A stretch of 64,000 bases of DNA, taken from NCBI RefSeq assembly GCF_007828045.1, contig NZ_VITN01000019.1:1-64000 (forward strand), in the 5' to 3' direction. Below, piece by piece: positions 16,770 through 26,145 of this stretch (position 1 is its first letter; every line of letters starts with the position of its first letter). The notes under the pieces are model-generated. The model searched no databases, was not told the origin of the DNA, and saw nothing but the letters and a program-made list of their open reading frames with translations. The stretch comes from Nitrospirillum amazonense. Lineage in GTDB: Bacteria > Pseudomonadota > Alphaproteobacteria > Azospirillales > Azospirillaceae. The position numbers and the translations under genes are program-made.

Positions 16770-17573
16770 TCAGCGGGGGGCTGCGGGGGCGGGCACCAGC
16801 CCGGATTTGATGATCAGCGACGCCGCGTCGGGCGAGGACAGGAACGCGATCAAGTCCTCAGCCGCCCGCGTCTCCCGCGTTCCGGCGACGATGCCGATGG
16901 AAAACGGCGTCACCTTCTGCGCCTCGTCAGGCAGGGGCCCGACGATGTCGATGCCGGACAGCGGCAACAATTCGCTGATCTGCTGGAAGCCGACCTCCGC
17001 CTCGCCGCGCGCGACCACGGCGCCGACCGGTTCCGCCGGGATCATGCGCGCCTTGTCCTTCATGGCGTCGGCGATGCCCAGGCGCTGGAACAGGACCGTG
17101 GAAAGGAAAACACCGCTGGCGCTGTCCGAATAGGCGACCGACTTGGCTTCCAGCAGCACCTTCTTCAAAGCGGCGACGGTGGAGATGTCCGGATGGGGGG
17201 CGCCGGCCTTCACGGCCAAGCCGATCTTGGACAGGGCCAGGACCCTGTGGTCCAGATCCATCACCTGCCCGGCCCGCACCAGAGTCTCAAGGCTGTCACC
17301 CACCATGATGACGACATCGATATCATGATGGTGCCGCAGCCGATTGGGGATGGCCTCCGGCGTGTCGCCCATGGACGGGCCCCACACGGACACCAGCGTA
17401 TGCCCGGTGCGTTTCTCAAACTCGGGCGCCAGCGCCTTGTACGCGGCGGCGAAGCCCCCGGAACTGGCGACGTGCAGTTCCGCGGCGCTGGCCGGCAGCG
17501 GCGACAGCGCCAGCAGCAGGGCGACCACGCGCGACATGACGCCGCCCGCGGAACGCGGGACACTTCCGGTCAT
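16770..17573 (-). CDS. Periplasmic substrate-binding protein, ModA-like
   Basis: A 267-residue exported binding protein. The signal peptide spans roughly the first 30 residues and ends ASAAELHVASSGGF. The mature part has a type-2 periplasmic binding fold like ModA (molybdate) or other extracellular solute-binding proteins, for example IDVVIMVGDSLETLV and VAYSDSASGVF. ATG 17573 is placed 7 nt after GGAGGA. No ABC permease or ATPase is nearby; instead it heads an operon with the CitA-like symporter. It may be a ligand sensor or scavenger for the same organic acid, which is inference. Confidence 0.75.
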   Translation of the reverse strand: MTGSVPRSAGGVMSRVVALLLALSPLPASAAELHVASSGGFAAAYKALAPEFEKRTGHTLVSVWGPSMGDTPEAIPNRLRHHHDIDVVIMVGDSLETLVRAGQVMDLDHRVLALSKIGLAVKAGAPHPDISTVAALKKVLLEAKSVAYSDSASGVFLSTVLFQRLGIADAMKDKARMIPAEPVGAVVARGEAEVGFQQISELLPLSGIDIVGPLPDEAQKVTPFSIGIVAGTRETRAAEDLIAFLSSPDAASLIIKSGLVPAPAAPR

Positions 17574-17686
17574 CACCGTCTCCTCCGGTTTTTATGTCGC
17601 GGTCATTGTGGAACGCCGACGACCGAACATGAATTGCATTTATCTTCTCAATTAATAATGATGGCGCATCAATGGGAGCGTGCGGC
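17574..17686. promoter_or_regulatory. Divergent promoter region between binding-protein gene and LysR gene
   Basis: A 113-bp gap with an AT-rich stretch around 17636-17662 (TTTATCTTCTCAATTAATAAT). This is the usual location for LysR-type binding boxes controlling both directions. I could not define a clear T-N11-A palindrome. Confidence 0.35.
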
Positions 17687-18583
17687 ATGCGGTTGGACTT
17701 TGAATTTGGGGAGGTGCTGGCCTTCGTCACGGTGGCGCAGACGTTGAACTTCCGCGCGGCGGCGGACAGGCTGCACCTATCCCAGCCGGCGCTGAGCCGG
17801 CGGGTGGAGAAGCTGGAGGCGGCGTTGGACATGCGCCTGCTGGAGCGGACGACGCGCAAGGTGGACTTGACGGAGGCTGGCCGCCAGTTCCTGAACCACG
17901 CCGTCGTCATCCTGGAAGAGCTGGAGCTCGCCCGGGCCAGCATGGTGGAACGCGCCAGCCGGGCCAAGCAACTGGTGACCGTGGCCTGCGTGCCGTCGGT
18001 GGCCAACCACGTGCTGCCCGACATCCTGCGCCTTTACGCCCAAACCCATCCGGGGGTGCGGATCCGCATCATCGATGAAAGCGCCGGCAAGGTGCTGGAG
18101 GCCGTGATGGAGGGCGAGGCCGATATCGGGATCAGTTTCCTGGGCGCCCAGAACGCGGAGGTCGACTTCACCCCCATCCGCAGCGAACCCTATGTGCTGG
18201 CGGTGCGCCGCGACCATCCCCTGGCGGCGGCGGCGGCGGCCCGCTGGGACAGCCTGGAGGCGGAACGGCTGATCGCCGTCTCGCTGAACAGCGGCAACCG
18301 CATCCTGATTGAAAACGTGCTGGCCGGCCTGCCGCGGCGGCCGACCATCCATTACGAGGCCAACCACGTCACCGGGGCGCTGGGCCTCGTCTCGGCCGGG
18401 CTGGGCGTGGCCGTTCTCCCCGCCCTGGCCCTGGCCAACAACGCCTATCCGGCGCTGGTGGGCATACCGATGCGCGACCCTGAGCTCAGCCGCACCCTGG
18501 GCCTGGTCACCCGCGCCGGGACGCGGCTGAGCCAGCCCGCGTCCGCCCTTCATGACCTGATCTTGCGTAAGATCGGCGAGTAG
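17687..18583 (+). CDS. LysR-family transcriptional regulator
   Basis: A 298-residue LTTR. The HTH occupies residues about 5-60 (FVTVAQTLNFRAAADRLHLS then QPALSRRVEKLEAAL), followed by the two-lobed effector domain (VTVACVPSVANHVLPDIL). ATG 17687 is preferred to 17672 because GGGAG lies 8 nt upstream. It is divergent from the binding protein/symporter pair and probably controls it in response to the transported acid. It converges with the HMG-CoA lyase gene, only 7 bp away. Confidence 0.9.
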   Translation: MRLDFEFGEVLAFVTVAQTLNFRAAADRLHLSQPALSRRVEKLEAALDMRLLERTTRKVDLTEAGRQFLNHAVVILEELELARASMVERASRAKQLVTVACVPSVANHVLPDILRLYAQTHPGVRIRIIDESAGKVLEAVMEGEADIGISFLGAQNAEVDFTPIRSEPYVLAVRRDHPLAAAAAARWDSLEAERLIAVSLNSGNRILIENVLAGLPRRPTIHYEANHVTGALGLVSAGLGVAVLPALALANNAYPALVGIPMRDPELSRTLGLVTRAGTRLSQPASALHDLILRKIGE

Positions 18584-18590
18584 CCGCGCC

Positions 18591-19493
18591 TCACCCCACC
18601 TTGGCCAACAGGGCGCGGCCGGCGCGGCTGGCGTTGGGGCGGCCGATGGCGCCTGAGATCCAGCCACCGATGGCCGACAGCGCGTCCAGGTCCACGCCGG
18701 TGGACAGGCCCTGCCCTTCCAGCATGTAGACCACATCCTCCGTCGCCACATTGCCGGTGGCCCCCTTGGCGTAGGGGCAGCCGCCGAGACCGGCGACGGA
18801 GCTGTCGATGACCCGGATGCCCTCGTCCAGGCAGGCCAGCAGGTTGGCCAGGGCCTGGCCGTAGGTGTCGTGGAAATGCGCGGCCAGCCGGGACACCGGA
18901 ACCTCCTCGGCCACGCGGCGGACCAGGGCCGCCGCCTTGGCCGGCGTGCCCACGCCGATGGTGTCGCCCAGGGAGATCTCCGCGCAGCCCAGCTCCACCA
19001 GGCAGGCCGACACCTCCGCCACCTTGGCGGGGTCGATGGCGCCCTCATAGGGGCAGCCCAGGACGCAGGAGACGTAGCCGCGCACGGCGATGCCGTTGTC
19101 CCGCGCCAGGCGGGTCACGGGGGCGAACCGGTCCAGACTCTCGGCGATGGAACAGTTGATGTTGCGCTGTGAAAAGGCCTCCGACGCGGCGGCGAAGACG
19201 GCGATTTCCGTCACACCCGCCGCCAGGGCCTGGGTGAAGCCGCGCTCATTGGGCACCAGCACGGGATAGCCCACGCCCGGCCGCCGCTGGATGCGGGCCA
19301 GCACGTCGGCCGTGTCGGCCATCTGCGGCACCCATTTGGGCGAGACGAACGCACCGGCCTCCACCACCGGAAGCCCGGTGGCCGACAGGCGGTCGATCAG
19401 GGCCACCTTGGTGTCGGTGGGCACCAACGCCGCCTCGTTCTGCAGGCCGTCGCGGGGACCGACCTCGACAATGCGAATGGCCGAAGCGTTCAT
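18591..19493 (-). CDS. mvaB: Hydroxymethylglutaryl-CoA lyase
   Basis: A 300-residue TIM-barrel lyase cleaving HMG-CoA to acetoacetate and acetyl-CoA, the last step of leucine catabolism. Family motifs: EVGPRDGLQNE at the start, the metal-binding HFHDTYGQALAN, and the active-site region VAGLGGCPYAKGATGNVATED. It is the last gene of the liu operon; its ATG overlaps the stop of the carboxylase alpha-subunit gene by 4 bp (ATGA). Confidence 0.96.
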   Translation of the reverse strand: MNASAIRIVEVGPRDGLQNEAALVPTDTKVALIDRLSATGLPVVEAGAFVSPKWVPQMADTADVLARIQRRPGVGYPVLVPNERGFTQALAAGVTEIAVFAAASEAFSQRNINCSIAESLDRFAPVTRLARDNGIAVRGYVSCVLGCPYEGAIDPAKVAEVSACLVELGCAEISLGDTIGVGTPAKAAALVRRVAEEVPVSRLAAHFHDTYGQALANLLACLDEGIRVIDSSVAGLGGCPYAKGATGNVATEDVVYMLEGQGLSTGVDLDALSAIGGWISGAIGRPNASRAGRALLAKVG

Positions 19494-21541
19494 GCCTCAT
19501 CCCCCTTCACGATGATCAGTTCGGCGCCGTCCGGCACCTGATCGCCCACGGTATAGCGCACGGTTTCCACCGTGCCGGGCCCTTGCGCCTTGATGGTGTG
19601 CTCCATCTTCATGGCCTCCAGCACCACCAGACCCTGGCCCTTCTCCACCCGGTCGCCGGCCGCCACCAGCACGGCGATGACCTTGCCCGGCATGGGCGCC
19701 ACCAGGCGCCCGCCGCCGCCGGCATCGACCACGCCCACGTCCAGCGGATCGGCCAGGGTCAGGCGGTGGTGCCGGCCGGGGCGGAACAGGTCCAGCTCCC
19801 GTCCCCGGCGTGACCACCCGGCCGTCAGGCGACGCCCGCCGACCTCGGCCACCAGGCGGCCTTCCCCATGAGCGTCATCGGGCTCGAAGCGGGCGTTACC
19901 CGCCAGTTCCTGGCCGCTGGGCAGGGTGATGTCGAAGCCGCCATCGCGCCGGCGGCAGGCACGCACCTCTTGCGGCTCGCCGCCCTCACGCCCATCGGCG
20001 AAGGTCAGGACTTCCGCCACGGCGTCGTTCAGGCGCCAGCTGTCCGCCGTGGCCCAGGGGCTCCACGGGTCGTTGGTCCCGGCCGCCGCGGCCACCGTTT
20101 CCGCCTTGCGCTCCAGCAGCACGCCCAAGGCGGCCAGCGCCAACACATCATCGTCGGGCGCAGCCGGCGCGGGCAGCAGATCGGCCTGGTACCGCTCGAT
20201 GAAGCGGGTGTCCAGGTCCGCCGCCAGGAAGGCGGGATGGCCGGCGATGGCCGCGAGGAAGGGGATGTTGGCCGCCAGGCCGCCCACTTCCGTCCCCGCC
20301 AGGGCCTGGCGCAGGCGCCGCACGGCGGCGGGGCGGTCCACGTCCCACACGATCAGCTTGGCGATCATGGGGTCGTAGTGGATGGAGATGGCGTCGCCCT
20401 GGCGCACGCCCGTGTCGACCCGGATGTGCGGCCCCGCTTCCGGGAAGCGCAGGTGCGACAGGGTACCGGTCTGCGGCAGGAATCCCTTGTCCGGATCCTC
20501 GGCGTAGAGGCGCACCTCGATGGCGTGGCCGTTCACCGCCAGCTGGTCCTGGCTCAGCGGCAGGGTGCCGCCGGCCGCCACCCGCAGCTGCCATTCCACC
20601 AGGTCCTGGCCGGTGATGTACTCCGTCACCGGATGTTCCACCTGCAGGCGGGTGTTCATCTCCATGAAGTAGAAGCGGCCGTCCCCGCCCGTCTCCACCG
20701 GATCCAGCAGGAATTCCACCGTGCCGGCGCCGACGTAGCCGATGGCCTTGGCCGCCGCCACGGCCGCCGCCCCCATCTCCTGCCGCAGTTCCAGCGGCAG
20801 GTTGGGCGCCGGCGCCTCCTCCACCACCTTCTGGTGGCGGCGCTGGATGGAACAGTCACGCTCGAACAGGTAGACGCAGTTGCCGTGGCTGTCCGCGAAC
20901 ACCTGGATTTCCACGTGGCGCGGACGGCCCAGGTATTTCTCGATCAGCACCCGGTCATTGCCGAAGGCGGCCTGCGCCTCGCGCTTGGCCGAGGCCAACT
21001 GTTCGTGGAAGTCCTCGGCCGAGGTGGCGACCTTCATACCCTTGCCGCCGCCGCCGGCCGACGCCTTGATCAGCACGGGGAAGCCGATGCGGGCCGCCTC
21101 GGCCGCCAGCACGCCGCTGTTCTGCTCCTCCCCGTGGTAACCAGGCACCAGGGGGACGCCGGCGGTCTCCATCAGGGCCTTGGCCTCGGACTTGCCGCCC
21201 ATGGCGCGGATGGCGCTGGCCGGCGGGCCGACGAAGATCAGGCCGGCGGCGGCGCAGGCCTCGGCAAAGCCGGCGTTCTCCGACAGGAAGCCATAGCCCG
21301 GGTGGATGGCCTGGGCGCCGGTGCGGGCGGCCGCGTCCAGGATGGCGTCCATGCGCAAGTAGCTGTCGCGGGCCGGGGCGGCGCCGATGCGTACCGCCTC
21401 ATCCGCCATGGCCACATGCAGCGCGCCCGCGTCGGCGTCGGAATAGACGGCGACGGTACGGATGCCCAGGCGCCGGGCCGTGCGGATGACGCGGCAGGCG
21501 ATTTCCCCGCGGTTGGCGATCAGCAGCGTATCGATCATCAT
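19490..21541 (-). CDS. mccA: Methylcrotonyl-CoA carboxylase, biotin-containing alpha subunit
   Basis: A 683-residue protein with a biotin carboxylase domain (LLIANRGEIACRVIRTARRL, ATP-grasp KASAGGGGKGM, EMNTRLQVEHPVTE), a linker domain, and a C-terminal biotinyl domain whose VLEAMKMEHTIKA contains the biotin Lys. With the beta subunit it carboxylates 3-methylcrotonyl-CoA. The start MMIDTLLIANRG at 21541 overlaps the hydratase stop by 1 nt (TGATG). In principle it could be another acyl-CoA carboxylase, but the operon content makes MCC the clear choice. Confidence 0.95.
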   Translation of the reverse strand: MMIDTLLIANRGEIACRVIRTARRLGIRTVAVYSDADAGALHVAMADEAVRIGAAPARDSYLRMDAILDAAARTGAQAIHPGYGFLSENAGFAEACAAAGLIFVGPPASAIRAMGGKSEAKALMETAGVPLVPGYHGEEQNSGVLAAEAARIGFPVLIKASAGGGGKGMKVATSAEDFHEQLASAKREAQAAFGNDRVLIEKYLGRPRHVEIQVFADSHGNCVYLFERDCSIQRRHQKVVEEAPAPNLPLELRQEMGAAAVAAAKAIGYVGAGTVEFLLDPVETGGDGRFYFMEMNTRLQVEHPVTEYITGQDLVEWQLRVAAGGTLPLSQDQLAVNGHAIEVRLYAEDPDKGFLPQTGTLSHLRFPEAGPHIRVDTGVRQGDAISIHYDPMIAKLIVWDVDRPAAVRRLRQALAGTEVGGLAANIPFLAAIAGHPAFLAADLDTRFIERYQADLLPAPAAPDDDVLALAALGVLLERKAETVAAAAGTNDPWSPWATADSWRLNDAVAEVLTFADGREGGEPQEVRACRRRDGGFDITLPSGQELAGNARFEPDDAHGEGRLVAEVGGRRLTAGWSRRGRELDLFRPGRHHRLTLADPLDVGVVDAGGGGRLVAPMPGKVIAVLVAAGDRVEKGQGLVVLEAMKMEHTIKAQGPGTVETVRYTVGDQVPDGAELIIVKGDEA

Positions 21542-22335
21542 CACTTGTCCCCACCCTTTACCCAACTGGCCTTGCGCTTTTCCAGGAAGGCGGCGACACC
21601 CTCCCGCCCCTCGTCGCTGGCCCGGATGCGGGCGATGCGTTCCGCCGTGTCGCTGATCAGCGCGTCGGTCACCGGCCGGTTGGCGCAGTCGAACACCAGG
21701 GCCTTGGCGGCCATCTGGGCGTGGGGGCCGCCGTCGGCCAGCCGCTTGACCAGCGTGGCCACGGCCTCGTCCAGCTGGTCGGCCGGCACCACCTGGTGCA
21801 CCAGGCCCGCCGCCTGGGCCTCCGCGGCGCTGAAGCGCTCCGCCGTCAGGAAATAGCGGCGGCAGGCGCGCTCCCCCATGGCGGCCACGACGTAAGGGCC
21901 GATGGTGGCCGGGATCAGGCCCAGCTTGACCTCCGACAGGCAGAAGGTGGCGCCCTCGGCCGCGACGGCGATGTCGCAGCAGGCCACCAGGCCCACGCCG
22001 CCGCCGAAGGCCGCGCCGTGGACCACCGCGATGGTGGGCTTAGGCGCCCGGTTCAGGGTCCGCAGCATGGTGGCCAGGCCCAGTGCGTCGGCGTGATTCT
22101 GGTCGCGGCTATAGCCCGCCATGCGCCGCATCCAGTCCAGGTCCGCCCCGACGGAAAAGCTGGGGCCGTTGCCCTTCAACAGGATGACGCGCACGTCCGG
22201 GTCGGCGCCCAGCTGGTCGAACAACTGGGTCAGCTCGGCGATCACGCCCTCGTTGAAGGCGTTGTGCAGGGCCGGCCGGTCCAGGGTGACGGTGGCGACA
22301 CCGGCTTTATCCACTGTGGCAAGAACATCGGTCAT
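21541..22335 (-). CDS. liuC: Methylglutaconyl-CoA hydratase (enoyl-CoA hydratase family)
   Basis: A 264-residue crotonase-fold enzyme. The oxyanion-hole segments are FSVGADLDWMRRM and VHGAAFGGGVGLVACCDIAV; the catalytic Glu follows in FCLSEVKLGLIPATIGPYV. In this operon it would hydrate 3-methylglutaconyl-CoA to HMG-CoA. ATG 22335 matches the family start (TDVLATVDKAGVATVTLDRP); the longer reading enters the carboxyltransferase gene. It lies 10 bp after the beta-subunit stop. Confidence 0.93.
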   Translation of the reverse strand: MTDVLATVDKAGVATVTLDRPALHNAFNEGVIAELTQLFDQLGADPDVRVILLKGNGPSFSVGADLDWMRRMAGYSRDQNHADALGLATMLRTLNRAPKPTIAVVHGAAFGGGVGLVACCDIAVAAEGATFCLSEVKLGLIPATIGPYVVAAMGERACRRYFLTAERFSAAEAQAAGLVHQVVPADQLDEAVATLVKRLADGGPHAQMAAKALVFDCANRPVTDALISDTAERIARIRASDEGREGVAAFLEKRKASWVKGGDK

Positions 22336-22345
22336 GGTCTTGATC

Positions 22346-23953
22346 TCACATCCGGAAGACGCCGTAGGTGGTCGGTTCCACCGGCGCATTGAGGGCGGCG
22401 GAGAGGGACAGCGCCAGTACCATGCGCGTCTCGGCCGGGTCGATGATGCCGTCGTCCCACAAGCGGGCGCTGGCGTAATAGGGATGGCCCTGATGTTCGT
22501 ACTGGGCGCGGATGGGGGCCTTGAACGCCTCCTCCTCCTCGGCGCTCCAGCTCTTGCCCTGGGCTTCCAGGCCATCGCGCTTCACGGTGGCCAGCACGCC
22601 GGCGGCCTGCTCCCCGCCCATGACGCTGATGCGGGCGTTGGGCCACATATAGAGGAAGCGGGGGGAATATCCCCGGCCGCACATGCCGTAATTGCCGGCG
22701 CCGAAACTGCCGCCGATGATGACGGTGAACTTGGGCACCCGGGCGCAGGCCACCGCCGTCACCAGCTTGGCGCCGTCCTTGGCGATGCCGGCGTTCTCAT
22801 ACTTCTGCCCGACCATGAAGCCGGTGATGTTCTGCAGGAAAATCAGCGGGATGCCGCGCTGATTGCACAGCTCGATGAAGTGCGCGCCCTTCAGCGCGCT
22901 TTCCGAGAACAGGATGCCGTTGTTGGCGATGATGCCGACGGGATAGCCCCACAGATGGGCGAAGCCGCAGACCAGCGTGGTGCCGTACAGCTGCTTGAAC
23001 TCATCGAACTCCGACCCGTCGACCAGGCGGGCGATGATCTCGCGCACGTCGAAGGGCTTGCGGCTGTCGGTGGGGATGATGCCGTAGATCTCCTCCGCCG
23101 CGTACTTGGGCGCCACCGGTTCGCGCAGGGCAAGGGCGGGCGCCTTCACCCGGTTCAAATTGCCGACGATGCGCCGGGCGATGGCCAGGGCATGGGCGTC
23201 GTTCTGGGCCAGATGGTCGGTGACGCCGCTGGTGCGGCTGTGCACGTCGGCGCCGCCCAGATCCTCGGCACTCACCACCTCACCCGTGGCAGCCTTCACC
23301 AGGGGCGGGCCGCCCAGGAAGATGGTGCCCTGGTTGCGGACGATGATGGATTCGTCCGCCATGGCCGGGACATAGGCCCCGCCGGCTGTGCAACTGCCCA
23401 TCACCACGGCGATCTGGGGGATGCCCGCCGCCGACATGGTGGCCTGGTTGTAGAAGATGCGGCCGAAATGGTCGCGGTCGGGAAAGACCTCGTCCTGGTT
23501 GGGCAGGTTGGCGCCGCCGCTGTCCACCAGGTAGACGCAGGGCAGGTTGTTCTCCCGCGCGATCTCCTGCGCCCGCAGATGCTTCTTCACCGTCAGGGGA
23601 TAGTAGGTGCCGCCCTTGACCGTGGCGTCGTTGGCCACCACCACGCACTCGGTGCCGGAGACGCGGCCGATGCCGGTCAGGATGCCGGCGGCCGGCACCA
23701 CGTCGTCATAGACGCCGTGGGCCGCCAGTTGCGAGAACTCCAGCCACGGGCTGCCCGGATCCAGCAAGTGGCGCACCCGGTCGCGGGGCAGCAGCTTGCC
23801 GCGCGACAGGTGCTTGGCCCGCGCCTTCTCGCCCCCACCCTGCTTGATGCCGGTGACGGTGGTGTGCAGGTCATCGACCAGGGCGCGCATGGCCGCGACA
23901 TTGTCGGCGAAGGCGGCGGCGCGGGTGTCGATCTGGGAAATCAGCTGGGGCAT
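22346..23953 (-). CDS. mccB: Methylcrotonyl-CoA carboxylase, beta (carboxyltransferase) subunit
   Basis: A 535-residue carboxyltransferase with the two crotonase-like halves. Landmarks are GGARRR-like [55 protein letters not shown] and, in the second half, [20 protein letters not shown] and [13 protein letters not shown]. Length is standard for MccB. It transfers carboxyl from biotin to 3-methylcrotonyl-CoA. It sits second in the operon between isovaleryl-CoA dehydrogenase and the hydratase. Confidence 0.95.
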   Translation of the reverse strand: MPQLISQIDTRAAAFADNVAAMRALVDDLHTTVTGIKQGGGEKARAKHLSRGKLLPRDRVRHLLDPGSPWLEFSQLAAHGVYDDVVPAAGILTGIGRVSGTECVVVANDATVKGGTYYPLTVKKHLRAQEIARENNLPCVYLVDSGGANLPNQDEVFPDRDHFGRIFYNQATMSAAGIPQIAVVMGSCTAGGAYVPAMADESIIVRNQGTIFLGGPPLVKAATGEVVSAEDLGGADVHSRTSGVTDHLAQNDAHALAIARRIVGNLNRVKAPALALREPVAPKYAAEEIYGIIPTDSRKPFDVREIIARLVDGSEFDEFKQLYGTTLVCGFAHLWGYPVGIIANNGILFSESALKGAHFIELCNQRGIPLIFLQNITGFMVGQKYENAGIAKDGAKLVTAVACARVPKFTVIIGGSFGAGNYGMCGRGYSPRFLYMWPNARISVMGGEQAAGVLATVKRDGLEAQGKSWSAEEEEAFKAPIRAQYEHQGHPYYASARLWDDGIIDPAETRMVLALSLSAALNAPVEPTTYGVFRM

Positions 23954-24030
23954 GACGCGGGTGTTCCTCCCCCATTAACAGGGACGGGTTGTCAGGCAAA
24001 GGCAAAGAGGTCGGACGCGAAAGCCACCGA

Positions 24031-25209
24031 TCAAGTGGCGCTTTCGCGGAACAGTTCACGGCCGATCAGCATGCGGCGGATCTCCGACGTGCCGGCGCCG
24101 ATCTCATACAGCTTGGCGTCGCGCAGCAGGCGGCCGGTGGCGTATTCGTTGATGTAGCCGTTGCCGCCCAGGACCTGGATGGCGTCCAGGGCGCACTTGG
24201 TGGCGCTTTCGGCCGCCAGCAGGATGGCGCCTGCCGCGTCCTTGCGGGTGATCTTCTTGGCATCGGCCGCGCGGCCCACGGCGTAGACATAGGCGCGGGC
24301 GGAGTTCAGCGCCACGTACATGTCCGCGACCTTGCCCTGGATGAACTGGAACTCGCCGATGGGCTGACCGAACTGCTCCCGGTCGTGGATGTAGGGCACG
24401 ACCACGTCCAGGCAGGCCTGCATGATGCCGATGGGGCCGGCGGCCAGCACGGCGCGCTCATAGTCCAGGCCGCTCATCAGCACGCGGACGCCACCGCCCA
24501 CCTGGCCCAGGATGTTCTCTTCCGGCACCTCGCAGTCCTCGAACACCAGCTCGCCGGTGTGGCTGCCACGCATACCCAGCTTGTCCAGCTTCTGCGCGCA
24601 GCTGAAGCCCTTGAAGCCCTTCTCGATCAGGAAGGCGGTGATGCCCTTGGGGCCCGCCGACGGATCAGTCTTGGCGTAGACCACCAGGGTATCGGCGTCG
24701 GGGCCGTTGGTGATCCACATCTTGGTGCCGTTCAGGACGTAACGGTCGCCCCGGCGCTCGGCCTTCAGCTTCATGGACACGACGTCGGAGCCGGCGCCGG
24801 GCTCACTCATGGCCAGGGCGCCGACATGCTCCCCCGAGATCAGCTTGGGCAGGTAGCGCCGCTTCTGCTCAATGGAACCGTTCAGGCGGATCTGGTTGAC
24901 GCACAGGTTGGAATGGGCGCCGTAGCTGAGGCCGACCGAGGCGGAGGCGCGGCTGATCTCCTCCATCGCCACCATGTGCTCGACATAGCCCATGGCCGCC
25001 CCGCCGTACTCCTCCTCCGCCGTCACGCCCAGCACGCCCAGGTCGCCCAGCTTGCGCCACAGGTCCATGGGGAACTGGTCGGTGCGGTCGATCTCCGCCG
25101 CGCGCGGGGCGATCTCCGCCGCCGAGAAGGACGCCACGGCGTCGCGCAGCATGTCGGCGGTTTCGCCAAGGCCAAAATCCATGGTGGGGAACGCGGCGGA
25201 GATCGACAT
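24031..25209 (-). CDS. ivd: Isovaleryl-CoA dehydrogenase
   Basis: A 392-residue FAD acyl-CoA dehydrogenase. Typical segments are [16 protein letters not shown] (flavin contact), [19 protein letters not shown], and the C-terminal [20 protein letters not shown]. The catalytic Glu of isovaleryl-CoA dehydrogenases fits [14 protein letters not shown], a position that separates them from short- and medium-chain enzymes. It is the first gene of the liu operon; AGGGAGG precedes the ATG. A palindrome 45 bp upstream is the likely operator. Confidence 0.95.
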   Translation of the reverse strand: MSISAAFPTMDFGLGETADMLRDAVASFSAAEIAPRAAEIDRTDQFPMDLWRKLGDLGVLGVTAEEEYGGAAMGYVEHMVAMEEISRASASVGLSYGAHSNLCVNQIRLNGSIEQKRRYLPKLISGEHVGALAMSEPGAGSDVVSMKLKAERRGDRYVLNGTKMWITNGPDADTLVVYAKTDPSAGPKGITAFLIEKGFKGFSCAQKLDKLGMRGSHTGELVFEDCEVPEENILGQVGGGVRVLMSGLDYERAVLAAGPIGIMQACLDVVVPYIHDREQFGQPIGEFQFIQGKVADMYVALNSARAYVYAVGRAADAKKITRKDAAGAILLAAESATKCALDAIQVLGGNGYINEYATGRLLRDAKLYEIGAGTSEIRRMLIGRELFRESAT

Positions 25210-25253
25210 GGCGGGCTTGTCCTCCCTGGGGGAATGTGAGATTGCTTATTTAC

Positions 25254-25269
25254 AAACGGTCATACGTTT
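25254..25269. promoter_or_regulatory. Probable TetR-type operator of the liu operon
   Basis: A palindrome with arms AAACG and CGTTT separated by 6 bp, located 45 bp before ivd and about 135 bp before the divergent TetR gene. The AT-rich sequence beside it fits a promoter. Binding by the TetR protein at 25403 is inferred from position. Confidence 0.5.
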
Positions 25270-25402
25270 CTTTCGGGCGGGCCGCAAGGGTGATTTAGGG
25301 ACCAAATGGGGCGTGATCTTGACGGCCGCCAGCGGCAGGCTGAAAAGTCGCGGGCACCGGCGGCCCTAAGCCCCGGAAACATCAGGGATTGGATTTTTCG
25401 GC

Positions 25403-25993
25403 ATGGTGCGGACGGTGGGCTCACGCGGGCCCAAGACGATGGAGGCGATACGCGCGGCTGGCCTGCGCCTGATCCGGCAGCACGGCTATGAAGCCATCAC
25501 CCTGCGCCAGCTTGGGCAGGAGGTGGGCATCCAGCCCGGCTCAATTTACAATTACATCCAGTCCAAACAGGAACTGCTGTTCATCCTGATCCGCGACCAC
25601 ATGGTGGCCCTGTCGGCCGAGGTGGCCGTGGCGCTGGAGGATGCAACCGATCCCCTGGACCGATTGCGGCGCTTCATCCGTTTTCACGTCTCATACCACA
25701 TCCGCCGCACGGATGAGGTGTTCATCGGCGGATCGGAACTGCGCAGCCTGGAGGGCGAGAACCGCGCCACCATCTTGGCCATGCGCCGGGACTATGAACG
25801 CCTGCTGGTCGCCATCCTGGAGGACGGCATGGCCGCCGGCCAGTTCAAGCGCACCGACCCGCCCGTCACCGCCTACGCCATCCTGGCCATGCTGACCGGC
25901 GTATGCACCTGGTACAACCCCGCCGGCCGCATGGGCGAGGAAGAGCTGATCCTCCTGCACCAGGATATGATCCTGGGCGGGGTGGTGGCGTGA
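25403..25993 (+). CDS. TetR-family regulator, probable regulator of leucine/isovalerate catabolism
   Basis: A 196-residue TetR/AcrR protein. The HTH covers residues about 11-55 (AIRAAGLRLIRQHGYEAITL, then RQLGQEVGIQPGSIYNYIQS). The ligand domain follows, with a conserved-looking ELRSLEGENRATI helix. It is divergent from the liu operon, with a palindrome between them. TetR-type liu regulators are known in some proteobacteria in place of the MerR-type LiuR, so acyl-CoA-responsive repression is a reasonable inference. Confidence 0.85.
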   Translation: MVRTVGSRGPKTMEAIRAAGLRLIRQHGYEAITLRQLGQEVGIQPGSIYNYIQSKQELLFILIRDHMVALSAEVAVALEDATDPLDRLRRFIRFHVSYHIRRTDEVFIGGSELRSLEGENRATILAMRRDYERLLVAILEDGMAAGQFKRTDPPVTAYAILAMLTGVCTWYNPAGRMGEEELILLHQDMILGGVVA

Positions 25994-26000
25994 TCGCATG

Positions 26001-26019
26001 TCAGCCCGAACCGGGCTGA
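26001..26019 (+). terminator. Short hairpin after the TetR gene
   Basis: An 8-bp stem TCAGCCCG/CGGGCTGA with an AAC loop, 7 bp after the TetR stop codon. No long T-run follows, so it may be a weak terminator or mRNA-stabilising hairpin. Confidence 0.5.
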
Positions 26020-26145
26020 AAGGACTACCTTCATCGGTGGGGCACATCACGCGGAGCCGTGAGTTCCGTTTCAAGCTAATCACAGACATCACGCAGACCG
26101 TAAACCCGGCCCGCATCGATATCCGCGATGCCTTCCGCAAACACG

